NCBI GenBank assembly: GCA_021804565.1
Contig: JAJZHK010000030.1
Location: 1 to 34,514 of the forward strand
Reading direction: 5' to 3'
Length of the DNA: 34,514 nt
From: Pseudomonadota bacterium
GTDB lineage: Bacteria; Pseudomonadota; Gammaproteobacteria; Pseudomonadales; Moraxellaceae
The notes under the pieces were generated by a model. The model was given only the letters and a program-made list of their open reading frames with translations, was not told where the DNA came from and searched no databases. This document shows, piece by piece, positions 18,744-27,390 of the stretch; position 1 is the stretch's first letter; every line of letters starts with the position of its first letter. The translations under genes and the position numbers were made by a program.

Positions 18744-19294
18744 AGCCGGCCATCGTGCTTGACCGCGACGGGGTCATCAATGAGGATAGTGACGCCTATA
18801 TACGCCGTGTCGAAGAATGGATTCCTCTGCCCGGCTCGATCGAGGCCATCGCCGCCCTGTCGAAAGCAGGCTGGCCCATCTATGTCGCCACCAACCAATC
18901 CGGCCTGGCGCGAGCCTACTATGGACTGAGCGAACTGACGGCCATGCACGACAAGCTGCGGACGCTGGTCCACGCGCTAGGCGGCCAGATTGAGGACATC
19001 GTCTTTTGCCCGCATCGACCCGAGGATGCCTGCGACTGCCGTAAACCCTTGCCCGGCCTGCTCGATCAGCTCAGTGCCCGCCATGGCCGCCTGCAAGGCG
19101 GCTATATGGTCGGTGACTCGCGGCGCGACCTCGAGGCCGGCCTGGCGCGGGGCCTGCAGCCCATCCTCGTGCTCACCGGCAAAGGCCGCCTGACACAAAG
19201 CCGCCTGGCTGACGAAGCCGAGCTGCCGCACCTGCGTATCTATGCCGACCTGGCCGCCTTCGCGCGCGAGCTCCTGCAGACGGAGGGCGCATGA
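18740..19294 (+). CDS. gmhB: D-glycero-beta-D-manno-heptose-1,7-bisphosphate 7-phosphatase
   Basis: GmhB removes the 7-phosphate in ADP-heptose synthesis for the lipopolysaccharide inner core. The 184-residue HAD-family product has the nucleophile motif DRDGVIN (D8, D10), ATNQSG, and the zinc-binding CPHRPEDACDCRKP insertion, a cysteine/histidine cluster diagnostic for GmhB, followed by GDSRRDLEAG. Its start overlaps glyS and its stop overlaps the first YeeE-like gene. LPS core synthesis fits with lptD elsewhere in the window. Confidence 0.94.
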   Translation: MKPAIVLDRDGVINEDSDAYIRRVEEWIPLPGSIEAIAALSKAGWPIYVATNQSGLARAYYGLSELTAMHDKLRTLVHALGGQIEDIVFCPHRPEDACDCRKPLPGLLDQLSARHGRLQGGYMVGDSRRDLEAGLARGLQPILVLTGKGRLTQSRLADEAELPHLRIYADLAAFARELLQTEGA

Positions 19295-19713
19295 TCCTGA
19301 GCAGCCTGCTCGGCGGTTTGGCCATAGGCCTGGCCTCCGGTCTGTTCATCGTCAGCTGTGGTCATATCGCTGGCATCAGTGGCATCTTCGGCAAGTGGAT
19401 ACGTGGCGAATGGGGCGATCACGCCTGGCGCCTGGCCTATATCACCGGTCTGCTCAGCCCACCGCTGCTATGGCGGCTGACCGGCCACAGCAGCACGATA
19501 CATTTCAACGGTGGCTGGCTGCAGGCCGCCCTTGGTGGTCTGGCCGTCGGGGTCGGTACCGCCCTGGGCAACGGCTGCACCAGTGGCCATGGCGTCTGTG
19601 GCCTGGCCAACCAGTCACCGCGTTCGCTGCTGGCCACCCTGACCTTCATGGCGACCGGCATGCTCAGCGTCTTTGTCATGCGCCATGTACTGCAACTCAC
19701 AGGCCTTTTATGA
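19291..19713 (+). CDS. YeeE/YedE-family membrane protein (first half of pair)
   Basis: A 140-residue protein with about four hydrophobic helices and the family signature GNGCTSGHGVCGL near residue 95. It is followed by SPRSLLATLTFMATG. YeeE/YedE proteins include thiosulfate importers, where conserved cysteines relay the substrate; short forms come as two-gene pairs. The ATG overlaps the gmhB stop, and the next gene overlaps this one by 4 nt. Substrate is unknown; sulfur-compound transport is an inference from the family. Confidence 0.82.
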   Translation: MILSSLLGGLAIGLASGLFIVSCGHIAGISGIFGKWIRGEWGDHAWRLAYITGLLSPPLLWRLTGHSSTIHFNGGWLQAALGGLAVGVGTALGNGCTSGHGVCGLANQSPRSLLATLTFMATGMLSVFVMRHVLQLTGLL

Positions 19714-20135
19714 TCAAATTCCTGGTGTCCTTCGCGGTGGCTTTTCTGTTCTCCTGCGGGCTGCTCGCCTCCGGCATGACCGACCCGCAACGTGTGCTCG
19801 GCTTTCTCGACATCGCCGGCGCCTGGAACCCTGCCCTGGCCTGGGTCATGGGGGGGGCCGTGGTCAGCGCCTGGCCTTTCTTTCGCTGGGCCCATCGGCG
19901 GCGGCAGAGTCTGCTCGGCAACGCCCTGCAATGGCCGGAGACGCGTCGTATCGACAGGCGCCTGCTGATCGGTGCCGCCGTCTTCGGCCTCGGCTGGGGG
20001 ATGACCGGTCTCTGCCCGGCGCCGGCCCTGACCCTCATCGTCAGCGGCGCTCCCTACATCCTGATCTTTATCCTCAGCATGGCCGTGGGGATGCGCCTGG
20101 TGCGCGCCTGGGAGCTGCGTCGTAGCGCTCCCTAG
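19710..20135 (+). CDS. YeeE/YedE-family (DUF6691-type) membrane protein, second half of pair
   Basis: A 141-residue protein with about four hydrophobic segments. The start MIKFLVSFAVAFLFSCGLLA and the motifs SGMTDPQRVLGFLDI and GWGMTGLCPAPAL identify the shorter partner of split YeeE/YedE systems. The cysteine in GLCPAP mirrors the GCTSGHGVC cysteines of the first protein, suggesting that the two halves together make one pore. The ATG at 19710 overlaps the preceding stop. Only 6 bases separate its stop from that of the opposing hydrolase gene. Confidence 0.82.
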   Translation: MIKFLVSFAVAFLFSCGLLASGMTDPQRVLGFLDIAGAWNPALAWVMGGAVVSAWPFFRWAHRRRQSLLGNALQWPETRRIDRRLLIGAAVFGLGWGMTGLCPAPALTLIVSGAPYILIFILSMAVGMRLVRAWELRRSAP

Positions 20136-20141
20136 CCCGGA

Positions 20142-21140
20142 TCAATCGCGTATTTCGGTGCTTTCTATCCACATATTGCTTTTGATCGGCAGACCGCTGA
20201 AGAAGCGGTCGGCATCACGCGAGGTCTGCATGGGCACCTCTTCCATGGTGATATGCCCGCCCCAGGGATAGATGACGATAGGCGCTTGTGGCAGATCATG
20301 ATGCCAGCGCTCGAGCACCGCCCGCGGCAGAAAGATGTCTTTCTCCCCCCACTCGATCATCGTCGGCACCTTGATCAGCGGCACCATGCGCGCGTACTTC
20401 TCGGTGTGCGAAATATGGCGCAGCTGAACCAGGGTTTTCAGCATCGCCACACGATTGCCCTCGCGCTGCTCAAGATCGAAATAGCGGTCGATGATGCGGT
20501 CATTGAGACGGTCCGGATCACCGTAGACCTGCCGGGCGATGGTGGTGACGAGGATTTTGGGCGCCATCACATAGCCGACGTCACGGATCACCGGCATGGT
20601 GATGAAATCGATGATCTGCGGCAGTTTCTGCGGATAGGCGATAGGCTGGATGAGGACCATCTTGTCGACATGATCCGGATGCTTGATGGCGTACATCCAG
20701 GCCACCATCGCCCCTTGTGAGTTGCCGGCGAGATCGAAGTGATCCAGCCCGACCTTGTCGACGAACTCGGCGAGGAAGTGTTCGAGGGCCTCCGGAGAAT
20801 AGTCATCGCTGTTGACGAAAGGACCGGTCAGACCGCAGCCTGGCATATCGAGGCGGACGATGCGGTAATTGTCCTTGAGGTTGTCGACCCAGCCGTCCCA
20901 GGTCTGCAGCGATGCGGTCACCGCGTGCACGAGCAGCAGGGTCGGTCCGTCGAGATTGCCTTCGATACGGTAGTGCACCTGTGTGCCGTCGATATCGACG
21001 TAGCGCGAGTCCTTGGTCTCGTAGCGAGCCTTCAGCTCATCGAGGGGCTTATGACCCATACCGAGGGTGCTGCAGCCGCCGGTCAGCAGCAGCGACAGCA
21101 TCATGAGCGCGGTCAGCCACGCCTTCTTATAGCCCCACAT
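20142..21140 (-). CDS. Alpha/beta-hydrolase, probably exported
   Basis: A 332-residue alpha/beta-hydrolase. The likely triad is S141 in GNSQG, D268 in GEKD and H296 in GGHITMEE. The oxyanion segment reads LVHAVTASLQTW where many relatives have HGFGAS. The N terminus is a hydrophobic signal ending TGGC at C23, an imperfect lipobox, so it may be a lipoprotein or simply secreted. GGGAGG lies at the right distance before the ATG. An esterase, lipase or epoxide-hydrolase-like role is possible; position beside lipid genes favours ester substrates, but the specificity cannot be read from sequence. Confidence 0.82.
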   Translation of the reverse strand: MWGYKKAWLTALMMLSLLLTGGCSTLGMGHKPLDELKARYETKDSRYVDIDGTQVHYRIEGNLDGPTLLLVHAVTASLQTWDGWVDNLKDNYRIVRLDMPGCGLTGPFVNSDDYSPEALEHFLAEFVDKVGLDHFDLAGNSQGAMVAWMYAIKHPDHVDKMVLIQPIAYPQKLPQIIDFITMPVIRDVGYVMAPKILVTTIARQVYGDPDRLNDRIIDRYFDLEQREGNRVAMLKTLVQLRHISHTEKYARMVPLIKVPTMIEWGEKDIFLPRAVLERWHHDLPQAPIVIYPWGGHITMEEVPMQTSRDADRFFSGLPIKSNMWIESTEIRD

Positions 21141-21313
21141 ATCTCAGCCTCCCTGCCATCTTGTTGTTCTTATCAGCGCCAACGGCCCGGCGCGAAGGCC
21201 GAGTCTAGCACAGCCGCCATTTTGCCGCATATTGCCGGCAGTACAGTCATACACTGAAACTCAAATCTGCTCTAAGATAGGCGCATCCTGTACCCTCTGT
21301 CATAGGTCTCAAC
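21141..21313. promoter_or_regulatory. Divergent promoter region, hydrolase / acyl-CoA dehydrogenase
   Basis: These 173 bases serve two divergent genes. TAAGAT at 21273-21278 is a possible -10 for the dehydrogenase, without a good -35. On the minus strand TAGACT preceded by TG forms a weak extended -10 for the hydrolase. Two TTGCCG direct repeats lie near 21222-21238. I searched for a palindromic fatty-acid regulator site and saw none I would defend. Confidence 0.25.
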
Positions 21314-23131
21314 ATGCCTCAGTACCGTGCACCTTTGCGCGATATGCGCTTTCTGATGAATGAAGTTCTCGATTTCAGCGGGCACTACGCCCAGCTGGCC
21401 AATGGCAAGGATGCCACCCCGGACATGGTCGAAGCCATCCTCGCCGAAGCGGCACGCTTCTGTGAAGAGGTGCTGGCTCCCCTCAACGCCAGCGGCGACG
21501 CCGAAGGCTGCCACTTTGATCAGGGCGAGGTGCGTACGCCGCAGGGCTTCAAGGAAGCCTATGCGCAATACATCGCAGGCGGCTGGCAAGGCCTGTCGCA
21601 TCCGGAAGAATTTGGCGGCCAGGGTCTGCCGATGTCCCTGGGCCTGATCAAGTCGGAAATGATGGGGACCGCCAACTGGTCCTTCACCATGTACCCCGGC
21701 CTCTCCCTGGGCTGTATGAACACCCTGATGCAGCATGGCAACGACTCGCTCAAAGCCCTCTATATGCCACGCCTGGTCAGCGGCGAGTGGACCGGCACCA
21801 TGTGCCTGACCGAGCCGCAATGCGGCACCGACCTCGGTCAAATCAGCACCCGCGCCGAAGCGCAAGCCGACGGCAGCTACCGTATCACCGGCACCAAGAT
21901 CTTCATTTCCGCCGGCGAGCACGATCTGGCCGACAACATCATCCACATCGTCCTCGCCCGCTTGCCCGATGCCCCCTCGGGTACGCGCGGCATTTCGCTG
22001 TTTCTCGTGCCCAAGTTCCGGCTCGATGCGCAAGGCGAGATCGCTGAACGCAACAGCGTGAACTGTGGCTCGATCGAACACAAAATGGGGATCAAGGCCT
22101 CGGCCACGGCGGTGCTTAATTTTGATGCAGCACACGGCTGGTTGCTGGGACAGCCTCATCGCGGTCTCGAGGCCATGTTCACCTTCATGAACACCGCCCG
22201 CATCGGCACCGCGGTCCAGGGGGTGGCGCACGCCGAACTGAGCTACCAGGGGGCCCTGGCTTACGCCAAGGAAAGACGCTCCATGCGCGCACTGTCGGGC
22301 AAGAAAGAACCCGATCAAAAGGCCGACGCCCTGATCTGGCATGCCGATGTGCGGCGTATGCTGCTGACGCAAAAGTGCGTCGCCGAAGGTGGCCGCGCGA
22401 TGATCTATTTTGCCGCGCAATACGCCGACCACATGGTCAATGGCATGCTCGCCGGCGATGACAAGGCCTATGCGCACTGGGATGACAAGCTCGGCTTCCT
22501 CACCCCCATCCTCAAAGGTTTCCTCACCGAACTGGGCCTCGAAGCGAGCAGCCTGGGCATGCAGGTTTTTGGCGGCCATGGCTATATCCGCGAGCACGGC
22601 ATGGAACAGATCATGCGCGATGCCCGCATCAGCACCCTCTACGAAGGCACCACCGGCATTCAGGCGCTCGACCTGCTCGGCCGCAAAGTGCTGCTGCTCA
22701 CCCGCGGGGCCTGCGTGCGCGAGTTCAGCGCTGATATCGCCAAATTCGCGCTACGCCATGCCAAGCATCGCCGCCTGCGCGCTTATTGCTGGACCCTGAG
22801 CAAGCTGGTCGCCGAGTGGAACTACCTGAGCACGCGCATTCTGCTGGCAGCACGCAAGGATCGCGAACTGGTCAGCGCCGCTTCGGTCGACTTTCTCATG
22901 TACTCCGGCTATGTCACCATGGCCTACTTCTGGGCCATGCAAGCAGCCGTCGCCGCCGAGAAGCTGGCCAAGGGCGGGCAGGAGTCGCGGGAGTTCTATG
23001 AGGCCAAGCTCTTGACCGCCGACTTCTACTTCGAGAAGCTCTTGCCACGCACGCGCGGCCATGCCGAGGCGATGCTCAACCCGCACGCAGCGATGATGAA
23101 ACTGACACCGGAGCAGTTTGCCTTTTTCTAG
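21314..23131 (+). CDS. Acyl-CoA dehydrogenase, long (about 600-residue) type
   Basis: FAD enzyme that introduces the alpha-beta double bond into acyl-CoA. The 605-residue product is longer than classic 380-residue enzymes and matches the C-terminally extended family that includes FadE-type and 3-methylmercaptopropionyl-CoA dehydrogenases. Segments seen: MCLTEPQCGTDLGQISTRA, GTKIFISAGEHD, FGGHGYIREHGMEQIMRDAR, and LYEGTTGIQALDLLGRK, where E444 is the expected catalytic base. The start at 21314 gives a normal N terminus with a weak AGG site. It heads a plus-strand set with the SDR and the wax synthase. Chain-length preference is unknown. Confidence 0.9.
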   Translation: MPQYRAPLRDMRFLMNEVLDFSGHYAQLANGKDATPDMVEAILAEAARFCEEVLAPLNASGDAEGCHFDQGEVRTPQGFKEAYAQYIAGGWQGLSHPEEFGGQGLPMSLGLIKSEMMGTANWSFTMYPGLSLGCMNTLMQHGNDSLKALYMPRLVSGEWTGTMCLTEPQCGTDLGQISTRAEAQADGSYRITGTKIFISAGEHDLADNIIHIVLARLPDAPSGTRGISLFLVPKFRLDAQGEIAERNSVNCGSIEHKMGIKASATAVLNFDAAHGWLLGQPHRGLEAMFTFMNTARIGTAVQGVAHAELSYQGALAYAKERRSMRALSGKKEPDQKADALIWHADVRRMLLTQKCVAEGGRAMIYFAAQYADHMVNGMLAGDDKAYAHWDDKLGFLTPILKGFLTELGLEASSLGMQVFGGHGYIREHGMEQIMRDARISTLYEGTTGIQALDLLGRKVLLLTRGACVREFSADIAKFALRHAKHRRLRAYCWTLSKLVAEWNYLSTRILLAARKDRELVSAASVDFLMYSGYVTMAYFWAMQAAVAAEKLAKGGQESREFYEAKLLTADFYFEKLLPRTRGHAEAMLNPHAAMMKLTPEQFAFF

Positions 23132-23135
23132 GCAG

Positions 23136-23151
23136 ACCGGCGCCCGCCGGT
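23136..23151 (+). other. Short GC hairpin before SDR gene
   Basis: ACCGGC (23136-23141) and GCCGGT (23146-23151) form a 6-bp stem with a 4-base loop, directly after the acyl-CoA dehydrogenase stop and 6 bases before the SDR ribosome site at 23158-23162. No T-run follows, so it is not a terminator. It could modulate translation of the SDR gene or mRNA stability. Confidence 0.35.
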
Positions 23152-23169
23152 GATGACAGGAGTTTGATG

Positions 23170-23910
23170 ATGAGTCATAGCATCTTGATCACCGGCGCCT
23201 CCAGTGGCATAGGCGCGGCCTTGGCCCGCCGTCTGGCGCAAGAGGGCCACAAGCTGGCGCTGACCGCGCGACGTCTCGACCGCCTGCAGTCTTTGGCGAC
23301 CGACTTGCGAGCGCAGCACGGCACCCAGGTCGAGGTGGCAGCCCTCGACGTCTGCCAGCTCGAACAGGTGGCCCCGACGGTAGAGGCTCTGGCAAACCGC
23401 TTAGGCGGTCTCGACATCGCCGTCGCCAATGCCGGCATCAGCGGCAGTCGCCGTAGCGGCCAAGGTGAGCTGGCCCTGGATGCGCGCATCATGGCGACCA
23501 ACTACCTGGGGGCGGTCGCCACCCTCGAAGCGGCCACCGCCATCTTTCGCCGGCAAGGGCATGGCCGCCTGGTCGGCATGTCGTCGATCGCCGCCTGGCT
23601 GCCCCTGCCCGGCACCGGCAGCTATTGTGCATCGAAAGCGGCGCTGACCGCCTACCTCGACTGTGCCCGGCTAGAACTGGCCAAGCGCCAGATCAGCGTC
23701 CTGTCGATACATCCAGGCTTTATCGACACCGAGATCGCCGCCGATATGCGCCGTTATCCCTTCGTCGTCAGTGCCGACGCCGCCGCACGCAGCATGGCGC
23801 GCGCCATCCTCGGGACCCCCTCACAACTGATCGTCCCGGCCTGGCCGTGGCGCCTGCTGGTGCCGGTGGCCGGCCAGCTGCCGGCAAGTTGGCTTGCACG
23901 ATGGATCTAA
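23170..23910 (+). CDS. Short-chain dehydrogenase/reductase (SDR)
   Basis: A 246-residue classical SDR. TGASSGIG (residues 8-15) binds the nucleotide. NAG at 87-89 and the catalytic Ser about 138, Tyr152 and Lys156 (YCASK) are present. R34-R35 after the second strand suggests NADP(H) preference, an inference. AGGAG at 23158-23162 fits the ATG at 23170 best; ATG 23167 is also possible. The hydrophobic C-terminal tail (residues 220-246) may touch the membrane. Between an acyl-CoA dehydrogenase and a wax synthase, a fatty aldehyde/alcohol or 3-oxoacyl substrate is plausible but not proven. Confidence 0.87.
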   Translation: MSHSILITGASSGIGAALARRLAQEGHKLALTARRLDRLQSLATDLRAQHGTQVEVAALDVCQLEQVAPTVEALANRLGGLDIAVANAGISGSRRSGQGELALDARIMATNYLGAVATLEAATAIFRRQGHGRLVGMSSIAAWLPLPGTGSYCASKAALTAYLDCARLELAKRQISVLSIHPGFIDTEIAADMRRYPFVVSADAAARSMARAILGTPSQLIVPAWPWRLLVPVAGQLPASWLARWI

Positions 23911-23947
23911 GGTAATCTCTGCACAAGCATCAGCAGGAAGCATAACG

Positions 23948-25324
23948 ATGAAGCCGCTTAGCCCCGTCGATCAACTCTTTTTATGGATGGAACGGCGTCA
24001 ACAGCCCATGCACGTCGCCGGCCTGCAGCTGTTCAGCTATCCCGAAGGCGCTGGCAGCAAATATGTCAGCGAACTGGCCGAGCAGCTACGCTCCTACACC
24101 CAGCCGGAAGCCCCTTTCAACCAGCGCCTGTTCTCCCGCCTGGGCCAGTCCTTCTGGGTCGAGGACCAGCAGTTCGATCTTGATCATCACTTCCGCCATG
24201 AGGCCCTGCCCAAGCCCGGGCGTATCCGTGAGCTGCTGGCCCTGGTCTCTGCCGAACACTCCAACCTGCTCGATCGTGCCCGCCCGCTGTGGGAAGTTCA
24301 TCTGATCGAAGGGATACAAAATCGTCGTTTTGCCCTCTACAGCAAGATCCATCACAGCGTCACCGATGGTGTTTCGGCCATGCGCATGGGCGTCCGCGCC
24401 TTGTCCAGCGACCCTCAGGAACGCGATCTGCCACCCCTCTGGGCGCGTCCACAACCGCGCCGTGACAGCAGCCTGCCCAATGTTGCCGATGTCGCCAGCG
24501 GGCTGGCCCGCCTGAGCCGTGGCCTCGGACAGCAGTTCAGCACCTTGCCGACGGTGGCCCGCGAGATCATGCGCTCGGTACGCGCCGCCCGTCACGACGA
24601 CACCTATGTCTCGGCCTTCCAGGCCCCCAACTGCATCCTCAACACCCGTATCACCGGCTCACGCCGCTTCGCTGCGCAGTCCTACGCGCTGCCGCGCTTC
24701 AAGCAGCTGGCGCGTATTTTTGGCTGCACCATCAACGACGTCGTGCTCGCCATCTGCGGCAGCGCCCTGCGTGAGTACCTGATCACCCAACGTGCTCTGC
24801 CGGATCAGCCGCTGATCGCCATGGTCCCCATGAATCTGCGCAACGATGACAGCGTCGGCGGCAATCAGATCGCCATGATTCTGGCCAATCTCGGGACCCA
24901 TATCGCTGACCCTGCGCACCGCCTGCAGGTGGTGCACGAGTCGGTGCTCGATATCAAGCAAAGGTTGAGCGGCATGAGCGCCGCCGAGATCCTCAACTAC
25001 AGCGCGCTCACCCTGGCGCCCGGCGGCCTGCACATGCTGACCGGCCTGGCACCAGGCTGGCAGGCCTTCAACGTGGTGATCTCCAATGTGCCGGGACCGC
25101 GCGAGCCCCTGTACTGGAATGGCGCCCGCCTGCAAGGCATCTATCCGGTCTCCATCGTGCTCGACCGCATGGCGCTCAACATCACCCTGACCAGCTATGT
25201 CGACTCGCTCGAGTTCGGCATCATCGCCTGCCGCCGCACGCTGCCTTCGGTGCAAAGGCTGCTCGACTATCTCGAGCAGGGTCTGCGTGATCTTGAGAAT
25301 GCCGCTGGAGTGACGGCTCCCTGA
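23948..25324 (+). CDS. Wax ester synthase / acyl-CoA:diacylglycerol acyltransferase (WS/DGAT)
   Basis: A 458-residue WS/DGAT enzyme, which esterifies acyl-CoA to fatty alcohols (wax esters) or diacylglycerol (triacylglycerol) for storage. The catalytic motif HHSVTDG is at residues 135-141. PLSPVDQLFLWME at the N terminus, PLWEVHLIEG, and the C-terminal NVVISNVPGP with ALNITLTSY are typical of the family. The ATG at 23948 has AGGAAG seven bases upstream; the open frame extends further back but carries no family sequence. It is 37 bases after the SDR gene, so probably co-transcribed. Confidence 0.93.
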   Translation: MKPLSPVDQLFLWMERRQQPMHVAGLQLFSYPEGAGSKYVSELAEQLRSYTQPEAPFNQRLFSRLGQSFWVEDQQFDLDHHFRHEALPKPGRIRELLALVSAEHSNLLDRARPLWEVHLIEGIQNRRFALYSKIHHSVTDGVSAMRMGVRALSSDPQERDLPPLWARPQPRRDSSLPNVADVASGLARLSRGLGQQFSTLPTVAREIMRSVRAARHDDTYVSAFQAPNCILNTRITGSRRFAAQSYALPRFKQLARIFGCTINDVVLAICGSALREYLITQRALPDQPLIAMVPMNLRNDDSVGGNQIAMILANLGTHIADPAHRLQVVHESVLDIKQRLSGMSAAEILNYSALTLAPGGLHMLTGLAPGWQAFNVVISNVPGPREPLYWNGARLQGIYPVSIVLDRMALNITLTSYVDSLEFGIIACRRTLPSVQRLLDYLEQGLRDLENAAGVTAP

Positions 25325-25333
25325 GGGGGAGCC
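25315..25333. other. Stem-loop between convergent WS/DGAT and lipase foldase genes
   Basis: GGCTCCC (25315-25321) pairs with GGGAGCC (25327-25333) around a 5-base loop that contains the WS/DGAT stop codon. It lies in the 16-base gap between two convergent genes and can form on either transcript. There is no T-run, so at best it is a weak bidirectional terminator or 3'-end stabiliser. Confidence 0.4.
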
Positions 25334-25340
25334 CGTACCC

Positions 25341-26369
25341 TCAGCCTGCCGGCAAGGCCTGCGGATCTTGCTGCAAGGCCTGGACACGGGTGCGCTCCTG
25401 AGCGCTGAACTGGCTGCTCATCAACTGGTCCAGGGCGTTTTGCTGCTCGTCGGCCGACAGGCTCTTGTTGGTGAGGATGGCGGAGCGCTGCTGCATATAG
25501 GCATGAAAGCGCCCGGCGAACTGGGCACGCTGCGCATCCAGGGCCTCAAGCCGATCGGCGGCGGCGGCGCCGACCAGGGTCTCACGGATCTGGCGCAGCT
25601 GCGCCGGCGTACCTCCCGACTGCCGCCACTGCTGGGTCAGACTCTGCAAGGCCTGCACCTGCTCCTCCGCGTGCAGGCTTTGCTGCAGGTCGCTGGGCAG
25701 CTGCCCTTCGGCAGCGGCCAACTCGGCCGCTTTCGCCTGTGCACTCAGGCTCGCATCCTGGAGAATGCGCACACGCTGCAGGGAAAACTCAGCGTAGGCA
25801 TCCTCCTCGGCAAAAAAAGCCTGCACGGCCGCTGGCGGCAGGTACTGTCGGCGCAGCCCCTGGATCTGGCTCAAACGCAGCTCCAGGGCAGCGACATCGA
25901 CAGGCTGGCCGGCACTGGCCGGGGCAGGCGGCGGCAGCTGCGCCAAGGCCTGCTTGTAGGCGATGTACTGACCCAGCAAGGTATCGGCCTCGGCGGCGGC
26001 CAGCGCCGGCAGCTGACTGTGGATATAGGCATGCAGACGCGCCACGATGACCGGCAGACTCTCCTCGCCGACGGCGGCAAGAAAATAGTCGAAGACCGAG
26101 CGCACCTGCCTGTCCACCACCAGGTGACCGGCACCGTCCACCCGCAGGCTGCCGTCGACATGGCTGCCCTGCAGGCTGCGCGGCAAAGCCTCAAGACCAC
26201 TGTGAAAATGCGGGATGGTCGTCCCCCCCGACGCGTTCCCCGAGGACGACATCCCGAGCAGGGAGGCCCGCCCAGAGGCGCCCTTCGCACTGCCCCAGAT
26301 GACCATGCCGATCGCCGTGCAGGTGATCAAGCTCACCAGCAATAAAGTCCATCCACGCCTTTTCATCAT
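25341..26369 (-). CDS. lifO: Lipase-specific foldase (lipase chaperone)
   Basis: A 342-residue steric foldase, anchored in the inner membrane by an N-terminal helix (about residues 7-27), that folds the secreted lipase in the periplasm. The diagnostic RSVFDYFLAAVGEE (R90 to E103) matches the conserved RxxFDY(F/C)L motif required for activation. PRSLQGSHVDGSLRVD precedes it, and the rest is the helical, Gln/Ala-rich region typical of Lif proteins. A GAGGA lies 3 bases before the first ATG (26369) and 6 before the second (26366), so the second may be the real start. It follows the lipase gene by 14 bases. Confidence 0.92.
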   Translation of the reverse strand: MMKRRGWTLLLVSLITCTAIGMVIWGSAKGASGRASLLGMSSSGNASGGTTIPHFHSGLEALPRSLQGSHVDGSLRVDGAGHLVVDRQVRSVFDYFLAAVGEESLPVIVARLHAYIHSQLPALAAAEADTLLGQYIAYKQALAQLPPPAPASAGQPVDVAALELRLSQIQGLRRQYLPPAAVQAFFAEEDAYAEFSLQRVRILQDASLSAQAKAAELAAAEGQLPSDLQQSLHAEEQVQALQSLTQQWRQSGGTPAQLRQIRETLVGAAAADRLEALDAQRAQFAGRFHAYMQQRSAILTNKSLSADEQQNALDQLMSSQFSAQERTRVQALQQDPQALPAG

Positions 26370-26383
26370 CAGTCCTCAAGCCC

Positions 26384-27298
26384 TTACAGGCCCATATTTT
26401 TCAGGCGATTGGCCTGTTGCAGATAAAGTTCAACCGGATTCACCCAAAGCGCATGCAGGCCAAACAGCTGATTGACCTCATCGAGATGATTCATGTCATA
26501 GCTGTCATTGAGCACCCGTCCCAGATGCGAACTGCAGCGACCGACCAGACCGTCGTTGGGCTGGCCGACAAAAGCCAGGGAGGTCGTCAGCAGCAGGGCG
26601 TCGCTGAGATCAAAGATGTTGGTGCTGACCGCCGTACCGCCCCAGGAAAAGATGTAAACTCCGGCCACCTGTGAGGCCCCTTGCCCGCAGGGAACGCTCG
26701 GCACGCCCGCAGGAAACTGGCTGTTGAAGGCGGCCGCACCGCTGCTGGAGAGGCTCTGCAGGCTGGCGCTGATATCGACCGCATACTGGTTGTTGGACAG
26801 CAGGGCGATGAGCTGACCCAAAGCCTGCAAGGCACCGAGGGCGATACTCTCCAGGGCGGGCGACAGCTTGCCGATGGCCAGCACGTCATCAGCGACGGGC
26901 GAGCCCAGACCCGGGGAGCCTACCGCGGTGATCGAAGCCACGTGCGTCGGGATCATCGCCGCCACATAGCGTATGGACTGGCCGCCATGGGAGTGACCGA
27001 TGAGATTGACCTTGGCGCTGCCGCTGACCGCGAGTATGGTCTCGACCTCGGCAAGCAGCTGTTCGCCGCGCTGCACCGAGGTGTTCAAGGGCGAGACCTG
27101 GGTCACATAGACATTGGCCCCCTGCGCGCGCAAGGCTTCAGGGATGCCGTACCAGTACTCAACCCCGGCCAGGTCATTGAAGCCGAACATGCCGTGCGCC
27201 AGCACGATGGGATAACGGGTTGCAGCGTAGCCGGAAGCCCAGACGCTGCTCGGTAGCAACAAACAGCACAGCCATAGAAAGCAAGATTTCATGTTCAT
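26384..27298 (-). CDS. lipA: Secreted triacylglycerol lipase, Pseudomonas family I
   Basis: A 304-residue lipase close to P. aeruginosa LipA in layout. The signal peptide ends near SVWASG (about residue 22). The oxyanion segment AHGMFGF follows. The triad is S103 (GHSHGG), D249 (PNDG) and H271 (MNHLDE). C204 and C255 sit at the spacing of the stabilising disulfide. Secretion would normally go through Sec and then type II, after folding by the adjacent foldase. The first ATG (27298) has AAGGA six bases upstream. A sigma-54 promoter lies about 95 bases before the start. Confidence 0.94.
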   Translation of the reverse strand: MNMKSCFLWLCCLLLPSSVWASGYAATRYPIVLAHGMFGFNDLAGVEYWYGIPEALRAQGANVYVTQVSPLNTSVQRGEQLLAEVETILAVSGSAKVNLIGHSHGGQSIRYVAAMIPTHVASITAVGSPGLGSPVADDVLAIGKLSPALESIALGALQALGQLIALLSNNQYAVDISASLQSLSSSGAAAFNSQFPAGVPSVPCGQGASQVAGVYIFSWGGTAVSTNIFDLSDALLLTTSLAFVGQPNDGLVGRCSSHLGRVLNDSYDMNHLDEVNQLFGLHALWVNPVELYLQQANRLKNMGL

Positions 27299-27390
27299 GA
27301 CACATCCTTGTCGTCGATATTATTTTTTTATCAGCGCACCTGCCTGTGCGGCGACGACGTGCGGGTGGGGCCCCTACCCCGAAAAATGAC

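Noticed and set aside
21141-21313. PsrA/FadR-type fatty-acid operator before the acyl-CoA dehydrogenase
   Set aside because: A GAAAC half-site is present but there is no inverted partner at the needed spacing.
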